From positions 823,437 through 887,436 of the forward strand of contig NZ_LMOB01000001.1 in NCBI RefSeq assembly GCF_001423185.1: 64,000 nucleotides of DNA. The letters run 5' to 3'. The notes below the pieces were generated by a model, which saw only the letters and a program-made list of their open reading frames with translations, was not told the origin of the DNA and searched no databases. The translations under genes and the position numbers were made by a program. Source of the DNA: Plantibacter sp. Leaf314. GTDB taxonomy: Bacteria; Actinomycetota; Actinomycetes; Actinomycetales; Microbacteriaceae. Below are positions 17,980 to 27,612 of the stretch, piece after piece (within the stretch, counting starts at the first letter, position 1; the number at the start of each line of letters is the position of its first letter).

Positions 17980-18357
17980 CTACTCGGGCGTATGTCCCGG
18001 ATGTCGTTCCTCGCCGAGCTCTTCGCGTCCGGCGAGCTCGTCGCGGACGAGCAACGTCTCGTCGAAGTTCCCACTCCGGTACGCCGCGCGCGCGACCATG
18101 TGCGCCGAGATGGGCGCCGTCAGACTCTGGAAGACGATGATGGCGATGGCGATCGTGATCGTCCCGACCGTGGGACTGGACACGGCGACATCGGCGATGA
18201 TGGCGATGAGCCCGAGGATCTGCGGTTTCGTCGCCGCGTGCAGTCGCGAGAGGACGTCGGGGAAGCGCAGGAGACCGACCCCGGCGGCGAAGCACATGAT
18301 CGCCCCGACGATGACGAGCGCGCCGGTGACGATGTCGCGGATGAGATCGACGGTCAT
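17980..18357 (-). CDS. mrpG: Na+/H+ antiporter subunit G
   Basis: A 125-residue MnhG/MrpG subunit with three membrane helices (about 5-27, 38-58, 64-86) and a charged C-terminal tail. GVGLLRFPDVLSRLHAATKP is the family signature. It is the last gene of the mrpA-C-D-E-F-G operon, overlapping mrpF by 4 nt. The complex exports Na+ in exchange for H+ and supports pH and salt tolerance. Confidence 0.92.
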   Translation of the reverse strand: MTVDLIRDIVTGALVIVGAIMCFAAGVGLLRFPDVLSRLHAATKPQILGLIAIIADVAVSSPTVGTITIAIAIIVFQSLTAPISAHMVARAAYRSGNFDETLLVRDELAGREELGEERHPGHTPE

Positions 18358-18620
18358 GCGTCGTCCTGCTTCGACATGAACCGCGCGACGCTCACCGAAC
18401 CGACGATCGCGAACATCGCGAGCGCCAGGAGGACCGGCAGACCGTCGGTATGCCGGTTGACGGCCATCTCCGCCCCGATCGCGCACATCACGGTGGCGAC
18501 CAGCACGTCGGATGCGATCACGCGGTCGAGGAGGCTGGGCCCGCGGATGATGCGGTAGACCGCGGCGAGGGCGGCGGCGGCGAACAGCACGGACACGACG
18601 ATGACGACGACGAGCATCAC
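18354..18620 (-). CDS. mrpF: Na+/H+ antiporter subunit F
   Basis: An 88-residue MnhF/MrpF protein with three membrane helices. YRIIRGPSLLDRVIASDV is the conserved loop. The GTG at 18620 overlaps the mrpE stop by 4 nt; the following ATG at 18617 is better placed relative to GGAAGGGG and may be the real start. Part of the hetero-oligomeric Mrp antiporter. Confidence 0.92.
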   Translation of the reverse strand: MMLVVVIVVSVLFAAAALAAVYRIIRGPSLLDRVIASDVLVATVMCAIGAEMAVNRHTDGLPVLLALAMFAIVGSVSVARFMSKQDDA

Positions 18621-19186
18621 GCACCCCTTCCGGTCGAGACGTGGTCGTGGTCATGGCGGAGCGCGTCCGCCTCGGTGCGCGAACCGATCGCGAGGATGAG
18701 ACGCCGCTCCGTTCCGAGGACCTCGGCGACGACCTGCTCGATGTCGGAGTCGTCGTGCACGTTCAGGGCGTGCAGGTAGAGCGTCGACGCGGTGCGGTCG
18801 AGGTCCACCACGATCGATCCGGGCACGATCGACACCGCTTCGGCCGTCCAACTCATGATGAGGTCGGACGAGGTCCGGAGACGCACCGCGATGAGGGCGT
18901 TGCTCGACCGGAAGGACGGACGGAGGACGAGCCAGGTGATCTCGGCGCTCGCGCGGACGATGTCGACGAGCAGGCGGCCGAGGAACACCGCGGTCCGCCA
19001 GACGTTGATACGACCGCTCAGCTCGACGGCAGGGAGGTAGAACAGGAACGAGACCAGGAGAGCGACCCCGAGCCCGGTCACGAGCGTGAGGAGGTCGAAC
19101 ATGCCCCAGAGGAGGCACCAGAGCAGCACCAGTCCCGCCGTCAGGAGGGCCTGGCTGACGAACGCGCGACGACGTGACGGTTGCAT
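18617..19186 (-). CDS. mrpE: Na+/H+ antiporter subunit E
   Basis: A 189-residue MnhE/MrpE subunit: two N-terminal membrane helices, then FLGRLLVDIVRASAEITWLVLRP and a cytosolic domain with SIVVDLDRTASTLYLHALNV, typical of the family. ATG overlaps the mrpD stop (TAATG). Slightly longer than average due to the His/Arg-rich end. Needed for full antiport activity. Confidence 0.92.
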   Translation of the reverse strand: MQPSRRRAFVSQALLTAGLVLLWCLLWGMFDLLTLVTGLGVALLVSFLFYLPAVELSGRINVWRTAVFLGRLLVDIVRASAEITWLVLRPSFRSSNALIAVRLRTSSDLIMSWTAEAVSIVPGSIVVDLDRTASTLYLHALNVHDDSDIEQVVAEVLGTERRLILAIGSRTEADALRHDHDHVSTGRGA

Positions 19187-20754
19187 TACCTCAGGTGCTC
19201 CGTTCCGTCGGGGAAGACCGCGGTGATGTAGTTGTCCGGGTCTTCGATGTTCTCGGCGGCCCGCGTCGCGAGGCCGAACAACGGTCCGGCGAACACGGTG
19301 AGGGCGAGGGTCAGGGCGACCATGCCGGTCGTCGCGCCGATCATCGGGCGGGAGATGGTCTTGGTGTCGACCGACCCCGAGTCCTCCGGGCTCTCGGCGA
19401 GCTGGTCGAGGAGCGGCGACGAGTATCCGGCGACCTCGTCCTTGCCGCGCCAGAACCCCATGTTCCAGACCCGCGCCAGCGCGTAGAGGGTCAGGAGCGA
19501 GGTCGCAGCACCGGCCGCGATGAGGATGTAGGAGAGCGGGTCCCCCAGGGCGACACCGGCCTGGAAGAGGCCGATCTTGCCGAGGAACCCGGAGAACGGC
19601 GGGATGCCGCCGAGGTTCATCGCCCCGATGAAGAACAGCACCCCGACGATCGGCGAGGCCTTCAGGATCCCGCCGAGCCGGGAGATGGAGGTCGTCCCGC
19701 CGATCCGCTCGACGAGCCCGGTCGTGAGGAACAGGGTGGTCTGGACGACGATGTGATGGACGATGTAGTAGATCGTCGCAGCGGTGCCGGCGACCCCACC
19801 CACCGCGATGCCGAAGATCATGTACCCGATGTGGCTGACGAGCGTGAACGACAGCAGCCGTTTGATGTCCGCCTGTGCGACCGCGCCGAAGATCCCGATG
19901 AGCAGCGTCAGGAAGGCGATCACCATCAAGGGCGTCGCGAGCGGGACCTCCTTGAAGATGAGCGTGTCGGTGCGGATGATCGCGTACACACCGACCTTCG
20001 TCAGCAGGCCGGCGAAGACCGCGGTGACCGGCGCCGGTGCGGTCGGGTACGAGTCCGGGAGCCAGAACGAGAGCGGGAACACCGCCGCCTTCACCGCGAA
20101 GCCGAGCAGGAGGGCCGCGCAGAGGATCGCCTGGACCTCCATGGGGAGATCGCGGACGCGGTCGGCGACCAGGGCGATCGTGACCGTGCCCGTCGCGCCG
20201 TAGATGAGTGCGATCGCTGCGACGAAGAGGAGGGACGACATGAGGCTGATGACGATGTACGTCACGCCCGCACGGATCCGCGCGCCGGTCCCGCCCAAGG
20301 TGAGCAGCACGTAGCTGGATGCGAGCAGCATCTCGAACCCGACGTACATGTTGAAGAGGTCGCCGGCGACGAAGGCGTCGAACAGACCGGCCGCCAACAC
20401 CAGGTAGGTGGGGTGGAAGATCGACACCGGGGTCTCGCGGTCGCCGTCGACGATGCCCTGACCGATGGCGAAGACGAGGACGCCGAGCAGCATGAGCGCC
20501 GCGATGAGCAGCATGATCGCCGACAGGCGGTCGACGACGAGGACGATGCCCCACGGCGGGGACCAGCCGCCCAGTTCGACCACGATGGTGCCGCTCTGGT
20601 CGACCGCTGCCAGGAGCACGGCGCTGATCACGGTCACCGCGGTGAGCGCGACGACGCTGATGAGGACCTGGGTCTTCCGGCGGTTGCGGAACATGAGCGC
20701 GACGGCGGAGCCGATCAGCGGGATCATGACCACCAGGGGCACGAGTGCGTTCAT
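19186..20754 (-). CDS. mrpD: Na+/H+ antiporter subunit D
   Basis: A 522-residue complex-I-like membrane subunit with about 14 helices. The proton-translocation pattern of this family is visible: a Glu in VGFEMLLASSY, the Lys in GFAVKAAVFPLSFWLPDSYPTAP, Lys in LTKVGVYAIIR, and KRLLSFTLVSHIGYM. Start overlaps mrpC by 4 nt. The C-terminal segment after residue 440 is a more polar loop before the last helix. Confidence 0.95.
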   Translation of the reverse strand: MNALVPLVVMIPLIGSAVALMFRNRRKTQVLISVVALTAVTVISAVLLAAVDQSGTIVVELGGWSPPWGIVLVVDRLSAIMLLIAALMLLGVLVFAIGQGIVDGDRETPVSIFHPTYLVLAAGLFDAFVAGDLFNMYVGFEMLLASSYVLLTLGGTGARIRAGVTYIVISLMSSLLFVAAIALIYGATGTVTIALVADRVRDLPMEVQAILCAALLLGFAVKAAVFPLSFWLPDSYPTAPAPVTAVFAGLLTKVGVYAIIRTDTLIFKEVPLATPLMVIAFLTLLIGIFGAVAQADIKRLLSFTLVSHIGYMIFGIAVGGVAGTAATIYYIVHHIVVQTTLFLTTGLVERIGGTTSISRLGGILKASPIVGVLFFIGAMNLGGIPPFSGFLGKIGLFQAGVALGDPLSYILIAAGAATSLLTLYALARVWNMGFWRGKDEVAGYSSPLLDQLAESPEDSGSVDTKTISRPMIGATTGMVALTLALTVFAGPLFGLATRAAENIEDPDNYITAVFPDGTEHLR

Positions 20755-21230
20755 TCGCCCGCTCCCTTCCTGGCCGTGTTCCGATCGTCGCCGTGCTCGT
20801 TGCTCTCGTCGAGGACCCGTTGGATGGCCTCGTCGTCTAGGTCGACCTGGTTGAAGACCGCGTCCGTCGCCGCCTCCGTGTCGTCCGCGTGCTCGTCGCT
20901 GAGGGTGTCACCCTCGTCGCCGAGCTGCGCCAGCCACCAGGTCCGGTAGATCAGGGCGAGGATGAACGCCGTCACGCCGAAGTTGATGACGATGGCCGTC
21001 AGCATGAGCACCTGCGGCACCGGGTCGACCATGCGGTCGTCCGAAGCCGTCCCGGTGACGAGCGGCGCGGTACCGCTCGGTCCGCTCATGATCAGGATCA
21101 GGAGGTTCGTCGCGTTGCCGACGAGGACGAACCCGATGAGGAACCGCGTCAGGCTGCGTTCGAGCATGACGTAGACGCCCGTGCCGTACATGACGGCCAT
21201 CAGGACGACGAGGGTGAGGGAGGCGCTCAT
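20751..21230 (-). CDS. mrpC: Na+/H+ antiporter subunit C
   Basis: A 159-residue NuoK-like subunit. Three helices occupy residues 1-105, with GVYVMLERSLTRFLIGFVLVGNATNLL and DPVPQVLMLTAIVINFGVTAF as signatures. The last 50 residues form a strongly acidic tail not needed by the fold. Overlaps mrpA and mrpD by 4 nt each. Confidence 0.94.
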   Translation of the reverse strand: MSASLTLVVLMAVMYGTGVYVMLERSLTRFLIGFVLVGNATNLLILIMSGPSGTAPLVTGTASDDRMVDPVPQVLMLTAIVINFGVTAFILALIYRTWWLAQLGDEGDTLSDEHADDTEAATDAVFNQVDLDDEAIQRVLDESNEHGDDRNTARKGAGE

Positions 21231-24157
21231 CGTTCGACCTCACTCGCCGAGAACTCGTCCGTACTCTGCTCGTCGATGTCGGCTTCCTCCTGTTGACGGT
21301 CGACCTCGGCTCCGAGACTGCGCAGGATGTCGAGCGCGAGCCCGACGACCACGAGATAGACACCGATGTCGAAGATGCTCGACGTGCCGAAGGAGAGGTG
21401 GCCGAGGATCGGGACGTCGGCCGAGAAGTACGCGGATTGCAGGGCTTCCCCGCCGAAGAACAGCGACCCGACGGCGGTGCCGACCGCGAGGAGCAGGCCG
21501 ACGCCGAGCACCTTGCCGGCGTCGATGGGAACCGCCTCCCCCAACTCGTACCGGCCACCGGCCAGGTACCGCATCACGAGCGCCAGTCCGGCGAGCAGGC
21601 CACCAGCGAACCCACCACCCGGCTCGTTGTGTCCGACGAAGAGGAGGAAGATCGAGACGACGATCGCCGGGTGGAACAGGAGTCGGACGAGCACCTCGAG
21701 CAGGATCGAGCGGTTCGCCTCGGCGATGGCACGGCCGCCGATGAGCCACGAGTGGCGTCCGACGGCGTCGCGGGGAGCCTCCATCTCGCTGTCCGCCAGA
21801 TGCGGGTCCGACACGACCTGCGAGCGCAGGCTGGGCGTCCGACGGCGACGGGCGCCGCTCAAGCGCGGCACCTCCGCACCGCGCTGGGAGACGAACAACA
21901 GGCTGGCGATGCCGGTGGCGACGACGACGAGGACGGAGATCTCGCCCATCGTGTCCCACGCGCGGATGTCGACCAGCATGACGTTGACGATGTTCTTGCC
22001 GTGTCCCTCTTCGACCGCGAGGCGGGGCAGTTCGGTCGCGATGCTCTCCGCCTGGCGTGCGCCGAGGGCGATCACCCCGATGAGCCCCATGACGGCCCCC
22101 GTCAGGGTTCCGATCACGACGCGGCGGGTCCGGTGGACCGGAGCGTTCCGCTGGGCGATCTTGGCGGGGAGCCGACGGAGGACGAGGACGAAGACGACGA
22201 TGGTGATGGTCTCCACCAGAGCCTGCGTGAGGGCGAGGTCGGGGGCGCCGTGCAGGGCGAACAGCGCCACGAGGCCGAAGCCGGTGACACCCACGAGGAG
22301 GACCGCCGCCATGCGTTGCTTCGCCCTGGCCGCAGCGATCGCCGCGGTCGCCATGATGATGGCGATCGCCACCTGTGCCGGGTAGTCCCACAGGCGGACC
22401 TCGTCCGGCCAGGCCCGGCCGACGAGTGCGATCGTGCCGAGCGTCAGGACGAAGACCACGAGGATCGTGGACAGATACTGGACGAGCCCGCCGCGCTGCG
22501 CGAAGAGGGTGACCTTCGCCGAGAGCCGATCGATCCCCTGTGTCGCGGCCCAGTAGCCCTTCGACGAGTCGATGACCGACGGGAGGCGGTCCTGCAGTCG
22601 CGCGACCGGGAGACGCCAGCGGAAGAGCAGCACACCGAGGAGCACGACGACCGCCGAGATCCCGAGGGCGGGCTCGAAGCCGTGCCAGAGCGCGAGGTGG
22701 TATCCGCCCTCCCCCACCGAGTCCGCGTAGGGCGCGAGAACGGTGTCGATCGGGGTCGTCGCGAAGCCGAGCACGATGGTGGCGACCGCGAGGACACCGG
22801 GAGCGATCAGGATGCTGCCGGACTCCGCGTGCAGCTCGGTCGGTGCCGCGCCACGGCGGTCACCGAACGCGCCCCAGAGGAACCGAGCACTGTAGGCGAC
22901 CGTCAGGACGGAACCGACGGCGGTCCCGATGATCGCGACCCACCCCCAGACGTCGCCCTCGAGTGCGCCCTCGAGCAACGAGGTGAACACGGCCTCCTTG
23001 GCGACGAAGCCGAAGAGTGGAGGAATGCCAGCCATCGATGCGACGGCGATCGCGGCGATCACGGCGAGGACCGGCGTCTGGCGCCCGACACCGGAGAGAT
23101 GCCGCCAGTCGCGGGTCCCGGCCCGATGGTCGATGATCCCGACCACGAGGAACAGGGCGGCCTTGTAGATCGCGTGAGCGAGCAGCAGCGCCACCGCCGC
23201 CAACGCCGAGTCGCGCGTGCCGTAGCCGGAGACCACCATGAGGAACCCGAGCTGGCTGACGGTGCCGTACGCCAGGACGAGTTTGAGATCGTACTGACGG
23301 AGCGAACGCCAGGCTCCGGCCACCATCGTCAGGACGCCGAGACCGACGAGCATCGCATCCCAACCCGGGGTGTCGGCGTACCCCGGCGCGAACCGCGCGA
23401 CCAGGTAGATGCCGGCCTTCACCATCGCCGCCGCGTGGAGATAGGCGCTCACCGGCGTCGGGGCGGCCATCGCGGCTGGCAACCAGAAGTGGAAGGGGAC
23501 GAGGGCGGACTTCGAGATCGCACCCACGAGGATCAGGAGGATCGCGACGGTGGTCGCCGGACCGGTGAGGCCCTGCTCCACGATCGAGGCGAGGGAGGTG
23601 CTCTGCGCCTGCACCGAGATCATGATGACGCCGACCAGCATCACGAGCCCGCCGAAGGTGGTCACCAGCAGCGCCTGCAGCGCCGCTCCACGGCTCTCCT
23701 TGCGATCGGTGTAGTGCCCGATCAGCAGGTAGGAGAGCACACTCGTGATCTCCCAGAACATGAACATCACGATGATGTCGTCGGCCGTGACCAGCCCGAA
23801 CATCGTTCCGGCGAACGCGAAGAGGAACGCGGCGAACCGCCCGAGTCCGGGCTCGTCCGCTGAGAAGTACCGCGCGCAGTACACGAGGACGAGGGCGCCC
23901 ACCCCGGTCACGACGAGGGCGAGCAACCAGGCGAGCGTGTCCATCCGGAACGACAGCGCGATGCTCAGCTGCGGGATCCACTCGATGGTCTCGACGACGG
24001 TGCCGCCGGACGTCACCGTGGAGGTCTGGAAGAGCGTCCAGATGAATGCCGCCGCGGGAATACACGCGATGACGTAGAAGACCTTCGTCGACAGCACTCT
24101 CGTGAGTGTGGGCGTGGCGACGGCGATCGCAGCAAAAACAAGCAGGATTGTCGCCAT
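21227..24157 (-). CDS. mrpA: Na+/H+ antiporter subunit A, fused to a subunit B domain
   Basis: A 976-residue NuoL-like subunit. Residues 1-770 or so are MrpA: ADDIIVMFMFWEITSVLSYLLIGHY, SAYLHAAAMVKAGIYLVAR (ion-path Lys), KLVLAYGTVSQLG and the C-terminal MrpA extension. The last 200 residues (ILLEVLVRLLFHPAIVVSIFLLFVGHNEPGGGFAGGLLAG, ending in a polar tail) are the MrpB domain, normally separate in Bacillus but fused in actinomycetes. First gene of the operon, with CGGGAG before the ATG and a TAGCCT box at 24194-24199 on the minus strand. Confidence 0.95.
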   Translation of the reverse strand: MATILLVFAAIAVATPTLTRVLSTKVFYVIACIPAAAFIWTLFQTSTVTSGGTVVETIEWIPQLSIALSFRMDTLAWLLALVVTGVGALVLVYCARYFSADEPGLGRFAAFLFAFAGTMFGLVTADDIIVMFMFWEITSVLSYLLIGHYTDRKESRGAALQALLVTTFGGLVMLVGVIMISVQAQSTSLASIVEQGLTGPATTVAILLILVGAISKSALVPFHFWLPAAMAAPTPVSAYLHAAAMVKAGIYLVARFAPGYADTPGWDAMLVGLGVLTMVAGAWRSLRQYDLKLVLAYGTVSQLGFLMVVSGYGTRDSALAAVALLLAHAIYKAALFLVVGIIDHRAGTRDWRHLSGVGRQTPVLAVIAAIAVASMAGIPPLFGFVAKEAVFTSLLEGALEGDVWGWVAIIGTAVGSVLTVAYSARFLWGAFGDRRGAAPTELHAESGSILIAPGVLAVATIVLGFATTPIDTVLAPYADSVGEGGYHLALWHGFEPALGISAVVVLLGVLLFRWRLPVARLQDRLPSVIDSSKGYWAATQGIDRLSAKVTLFAQRGGLVQYLSTILVVFVLTLGTIALVGRAWPDEVRLWDYPAQVAIAIIMATAAIAAARAKQRMAAVLLVGVTGFGLVALFALHGAPDLALTQALVETITIVVFVLVLRRLPAKIAQRNAPVHRTRRVVIGTLTGAVMGLIGVIALGARQAESIATELPRLAVEEGHGKNIVNVMLVDIRAWDTMGEISVLVVVATGIASLLFVSQRGAEVPRLSGARRRRTPSLRSQVVSDPHLADSEMEAPRDAVGRHSWLIGGRAIAEANRSILLEVLVRLLFHPAIVVSIFLLFVGHNEPGGGFAGGLLAGLALVMRYLAGGRYELGEAVPIDAGKVLGVGLLLAVGTAVGSLFFGGEALQSAYFSADVPILGHLSFGTSSIFDIGVYLVVVGLALDILRSLGAEVDRQQEEADIDEQSTDEFSASEVER

Positions 24158-24193
24158 GCAGGTCTCCCGGGTGGTGGCGGCCTCTGGACTCCC

Positions 24194-24199
24194 AGGCTA
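24194..24199 (-). promoter_or_regulatory. -10 box candidate (TAGCCT) of the mrp operon
   Basis: TAGCCT on the minus strand, 37 nt before the mrpA ATG and downstream of the ssrA terminator, so it is the natural promoter position. -35 not recognisable. Confidence 0.4.
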
Positions 24200-24239
24200 G
24201 CAGCCCGTCGGGGGCCGCCTGACCTCAAGCACGACGAAA

Positions 24240-24262
24240 GGCCCCCGCTGAAAGCGGAGGCC
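24240..24262 (-). terminator. Terminator of ssrA
   Basis: Minus-strand stem GGCCTCCGCT/AGCGGGGGCC (10 bp, one G-T) with a TTC loop, followed by TTTCGTCGTGCTT. It lies 38 nt after the tmRNA 3' end. Confidence 0.75.
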
Positions 24263-24299
24263 CGACGTCGAACCGACGGCGTGCGACAACGACCAGGTG

Positions 24300-24665
24300 T
24301 GGAGATGGGGGGAATTGAACCCCCGTCCACTGCTGTGATTCTGCGCCTTCTACGGGCGTATCCCTTAATGCGTTCTACTCGGCCCCGACCATTGACAAGG
24401 GCATCTTGGTCGACGGGCCCAGCCGAGGAAAAGTCCCGGATGACGTCGCGGCTCCGTCATCCAGCAAGTCCCCTAGATGACGCCAGGATCCGAGACGGGG
24501 ACACGCTCGGTCTGACGGACTATCGGGCTCGCTTAAGCAGCGAGGGCGAAGTCAGTGCGCTTAGAGTTGGCACTTGTTGTTTTGCAGAGATCGTTAACGA
24601 GATAACCCTGCATCCTCGACCCGCTTCTCGCAGTTTCGCAGGCAATGTCGAAACCGATCATCCCC
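24300..24665 (-). ncRNA. ssrA: tmRNA
   Basis: A 366-nt transfer-messenger RNA. The 5' end GGGGATG pairs with the 3' CATCTCC (discriminator A); GGTTTCGACA and the T arm GGGGGTTCAATTCCCCCC are the tRNA-like part. The open frame encodes the degradation tag ANSKRTDFALAA followed by TAA, close to the standard actinobacterial tag. It rescues stalled ribosomes with SmpB, whose gene lies just upstream on the same strand. CCA is not encoded. Confidence 0.97.
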
Positions 24666-24801
24666 ATGCGCTCAGCACCCCGTCGCCGAGGTGAAGAGGG
24701 TCGTTGTCACACGCTGTCGAGTTGTCAATCCACCGCGAGCGGTGAACGAGCACCTTCCGGTGCAGCTTTCAAGTGTACCGCGCGCCGGCGGTGGTGTCAC
24801 C

Positions 24802-25278
24802 CTATTCGCCGAGTCGGTTCCTGGTGGCCATCGCGCGAGCCGCCTCGCGGGTGTCCTGCTTCTCGCGCAGGGCATGCCGCTTGTCGTACTCCTTCTTGCC
24901 CTTCGCCACGGCGATCTCGACCTTGGCCTTGCCGTCCTTGAAGTAGATCTTCAGTGGCACCAGCGTGAACCCACCCGGTGCGATCTTGTGCGCGATCTTG
25001 TCGATCTGCTCGCGGTGCAGCAGCAGCTTGCGCTTGCGCCGCGGCGGATGGTTCGTCCACGTCCCCTGGCCGTACTCGGGGATGTGCACCGCGTCGAGCC
25101 ACGCCTCACGGCGGTCGATGAAGGCGTATCCGTCCACGAGCGACGCGCGACCGGCTCGCAGCGACTTCACCTCGGTACCCGTCAAGACCATGCCGGCCTC
25201 GTAGGTGTCCTCGATCGTGTAGTCGTGGCGGGCCTTGCGGTTCGTGGCCACGACGTTCTCGCCCCGTTCCCTCGGCAC
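24802..25278 (-). CDS. smpB: SsrA-binding protein
   Basis: A 158-residue partner of tm[34 protein letters not shown], the OB-fold core [20 protein letters not shown] and the C-terminal basic tail [24 protein letters not shown], which enters the mRNA channel, are typical. Start is GTG at 25278 with AGGAG 6 nt upstream; a second possible start GTG lies nine codons in. Gene order ftsE-ftsX-smpB-ssrA is the usual actinobacterial one. Confidence 0.96.
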   Translation of the reverse strand: MPRERGENVVATNRKARHDYTIEDTYEAGMVLTGTEVKSLRAGRASLVDGYAFIDRREAWLDAVHIPEYGQGTWTNHPPRRKRKLLLHREQIDKIAHKIAPGGFTLVPLKIYFKDGKAKVEIAVAKGKKEYDKRHALREKQDTREAARAMATRNRLGE

Positions 25279-25389
25279 GGTGTACTCCTGACGTTCTGGT
25301 TCGGATCCATCGGAACGGACCGGCCGCGATCGCGGCAGCCTGTCAGTCTAACGCAGAGCGAACGGCGCGGTGTCCGCACCGCTCCCCCA

Positions 25390-26304
25390 CTAGACCTTGA
25401 GGTACCGCGAGATCGCGAAGTTGGCCGAGATCGCGGCCAACAGCACGCCGACGAGCAGCAGGATCGGCAACACCACGAAGGCGTCTCCGAGATCGACAAA
25501 GTTGACGTACCGCATGCGGTCCGCCAGGTATCCCTGGACGAACACCTGGACGATGGTGATCACCGCCCCGGCCGCGAGGACGGAGCCGATGAGTGCCGCG
25601 AACACGCCCTCGAGGATGAACGGTGTCTGGATGAACCGGTTCGACGCACCGACGAGCCGCATGATCCCGAGTTCCCGGCGTCTGGAGTAGGCCGACAGCC
25701 GGATCGTGGTCGCGATCAGGAGGGCTGCCGCGACGAGCATGAGCGCGGCGATCCCGATCGCGGTGTAACTGGCGATGTTCAGGACCGAGAAGATCTGGTC
25801 GAGATACTGGCGCTGATCCGTCACCTGCTCCACGCCCGCGACGCCGGAGAACGCCTCGACGAGCACGTCGGACTGCGACGCGTCCTTCATGTTCACCCAG
25901 AACGTCTCGGGGAGCTGATCGGCGGTGACGAACTGCGCGATGTCGTTGCCCTTGAACTGCTCCTGGAAGTTCGTGAACGCCTGCGCCTGATCCTCGAAGT
26001 AGAACTTGTCGACGAAGGGGGCGAGGGTCGACGACTCCAACGCGCTCTGCACGGCGGCGCGCTGTTCCTCCGTGGCCGCACCGGCGGCGCAGGTGTCGCC
26101 GGCACTGTCGGCGGTGCACAGGTAGATGGCGACCTGAGCGCGGTCGTACCAGTAGTTCTTCATCTGGCCGATCTGCATCTGCAGCAGCACGGCCGTTCCG
26201 ACGAAGGTCAGGGAGATGAAGGTCACGAGCACGACGGAGACCACCATCGAGACGTTGCGGCGCAGGCCGTTCCAGACCTCGGACCAGATCAGTGCGAGTC
26301 TCAC
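25390..26304 (-). CDS. ftsX: Cell division protein FtsX
   Basis: A 304-residue permease-like protein with four membrane helices: one at about 20-42, then an extracellular domain of about 130 residues, and three more from about 175 on (IASYTAIGIAALMLVAAALLI; FVVLPILLLVGVLLAA at the end). RRRELGIMRLVGASNRFIQTPF is the conserved cytosolic coupling stretch. With FtsE it activates peptidoglycan hydrolases at the septum. Start overlaps the ftsE stop by 4 nt. Confidence 0.95.
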   Translation of the reverse strand: MRLALIWSEVWNGLRRNVSMVVSVVLVTFISLTFVGTAVLLQMQIGQMKNYWYDRAQVAIYLCTADSAGDTCAAGAATEEQRAAVQSALESSTLAPFVDKFYFEDQAQAFTNFQEQFKGNDIAQFVTADQLPETFWVNMKDASQSDVLVEAFSGVAGVEQVTDQRQYLDQIFSVLNIASYTAIGIAALMLVAAALLIATTIRLSAYSRRRELGIMRLVGASNRFIQTPFILEGVFAALIGSVLAAGAVITIVQVFVQGYLADRMRYVNFVDLGDAFVVLPILLLVGVLLAAISANFAISRYLKV

Positions 26305-27611
26305 TTGGTCGGCCCCACGTTCTGCTCTCCGTCTTCGGAGCCGCGCGCGGCGGCGCGCAGGCCGAGCCGCTCGGCGAGCGACAGGTGTTCGACCTCGATC
26401 GGATCGATCTCGTTGCGCGCCGGGAGCCCGATGGGTCCGGTGGCATTGCTCAGGCGTTGTGGCGGCGCGACCTCCGGGACCGCGTCCGCCGGGGGCAGTG
26501 CGGTCTCGTCGTCCGGCGTCGCCGCCTCGGCCCCGGTCGTGTCCTGCACCTGCTCTTCGGCTCGCGCGACCGGCGATTCCGGCTCGGCGACCGACGTGAC
26601 GGCCGGTTCCTCGATCGGGGTCGCGACGGAAACGCGGGTCGTCGACTCCTCGGTGTCGTTCTGAGGCGAGGAGTCGCGCGGGACCGCGCTGGACGCGGCC
26701 GTTGCGGCGGGAGCCGTCGGCGTGGCGGCGGTGGCGGCGACCGCGGCGGCTGCCACGGCACTCGTCGTGGGCTCGGAACTCGCTGCGACGGAGGACGTCG
26801 TGGTCGTCACCGGGACCGCCGGGGTCTCTGCGACAGCCACCGCGGGCGTCGATGCAGTGACCGGCGCCTGCTGGGCGGACGGGGCGGCGGCCTTCGACGA
26901 CCCTCGGACGAGCCCGGGGATGGCGGCGGTCGTGCCGTACCCACCGTGTCGTTCGTCACGGACGATCTGGCCGTCCTGCAATTCGATCACCCGGCGCTGC
27001 ATCTGGTCGACGAAGCCGGCCTCGTGGGTGGCCATGACGACGGTCGTGCCACCGGCGTTGATGCGTTCGAGCAGCTGCATGATCCCCGCGCTGGTCGCCG
27101 GGTCGAGGTTGCCCGTCGGTTCGTCGGCGAGGAGGATCTGCGGCTTGTTCACGATCGCCCGCGCGATGGCGACACGCTGCTGCTCACCACCGGAGAGCTC
27201 GTGCGGGAGTCGCTGTGCCTTGCCGTCGAGACCGACCATCTTGAGGACGTCGGGGACGGCCTCCTGGACGAATCCGCGTGACTTGCCGATCACCTGCAAG
27301 GTGAAGGCGACGTTCTGGTAGACCGTCTTGCTCGGGAGCAGCCGGAAGTCCTGGAAGACGACACCCAGGCTGCGACGGAAGTACGGGACCTTGCGGTTCG
27401 AGATCGAACCCAGGTCGTGGCCGAGCACATGGATCTTGCCCTTGCTCGGCTTGTCCTCCTTCAGCATCAGGCGGAGGCAACTCGACTTCCCGGATCCCGA
27501 AGCACCGACGAGGAAGATGAACTCTCCGCGAAGGATCTCGAAATCGACGTCGTTGAGGGCGGGACGCGAGGTTCCCGCATACTTCTTGGAGATGTGATCA
27601 AACCGAATCAT
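26301..27611 (-). CDS. ftsE: Cell division ATP-binding protein FtsE with long C-terminal tail
   Basis: The first 228 or so residues are a complete FtsE ATPase: Walker A GASGSGKSS (36-44), FQDFRLLPSKTVYQNVAF, signature LSGGEQQR, Walker B ILLADEP, switch His in MATHEAGF. Residues 229-436 are an extra tail, absent from standard FtsE (about 229 residues): Ala/Thr/Pro/Val-rich low complexity, ending in a more ordered stretch (IDPIEVEHLSLAERLGLRAAARG). FtsEX controls septal wall hydrolases. The ribosome site AAGGAG is inside a hairpin directly before the ATG. It heads the ftsE-ftsX pair. Confidence 0.94.
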   Translation of the reverse strand: MIRFDHISKKYAGTSRPALNDVDFEILRGEFIFLVGASGSGKSSCLRLMLKEDKPSKGKIHVLGHDLGSISNRKVPYFRRSLGVVFQDFRLLPSKTVYQNVAFTLQVIGKSRGFVQEAVPDVLKMVGLDGKAQRLPHELSGGEQQRVAIARAIVNKPQILLADEPTGNLDPATSAGIMQLLERINAGGTTVVMATHEAGFVDQMQRRVIELQDGQIVRDERHGGYGTTAAIPGLVRGSSKAAAPSAQQAPVTASTPAVAVAETPAVPVTTTTSSVAASSEPTTSAVAAAAVAATAATPTAPAATAASSAVPRDSSPQNDTEESTTRVSVATPIEEPAVTSVAEPESPVARAEEQVQDTTGAEAATPDDETALPPADAVPEVAPPQRLSNATGPIGLPARNEIDPIEVEHLSLAERLGLRAAARGSEDGEQNVGPTK

Positions 27612-27612
27612 G

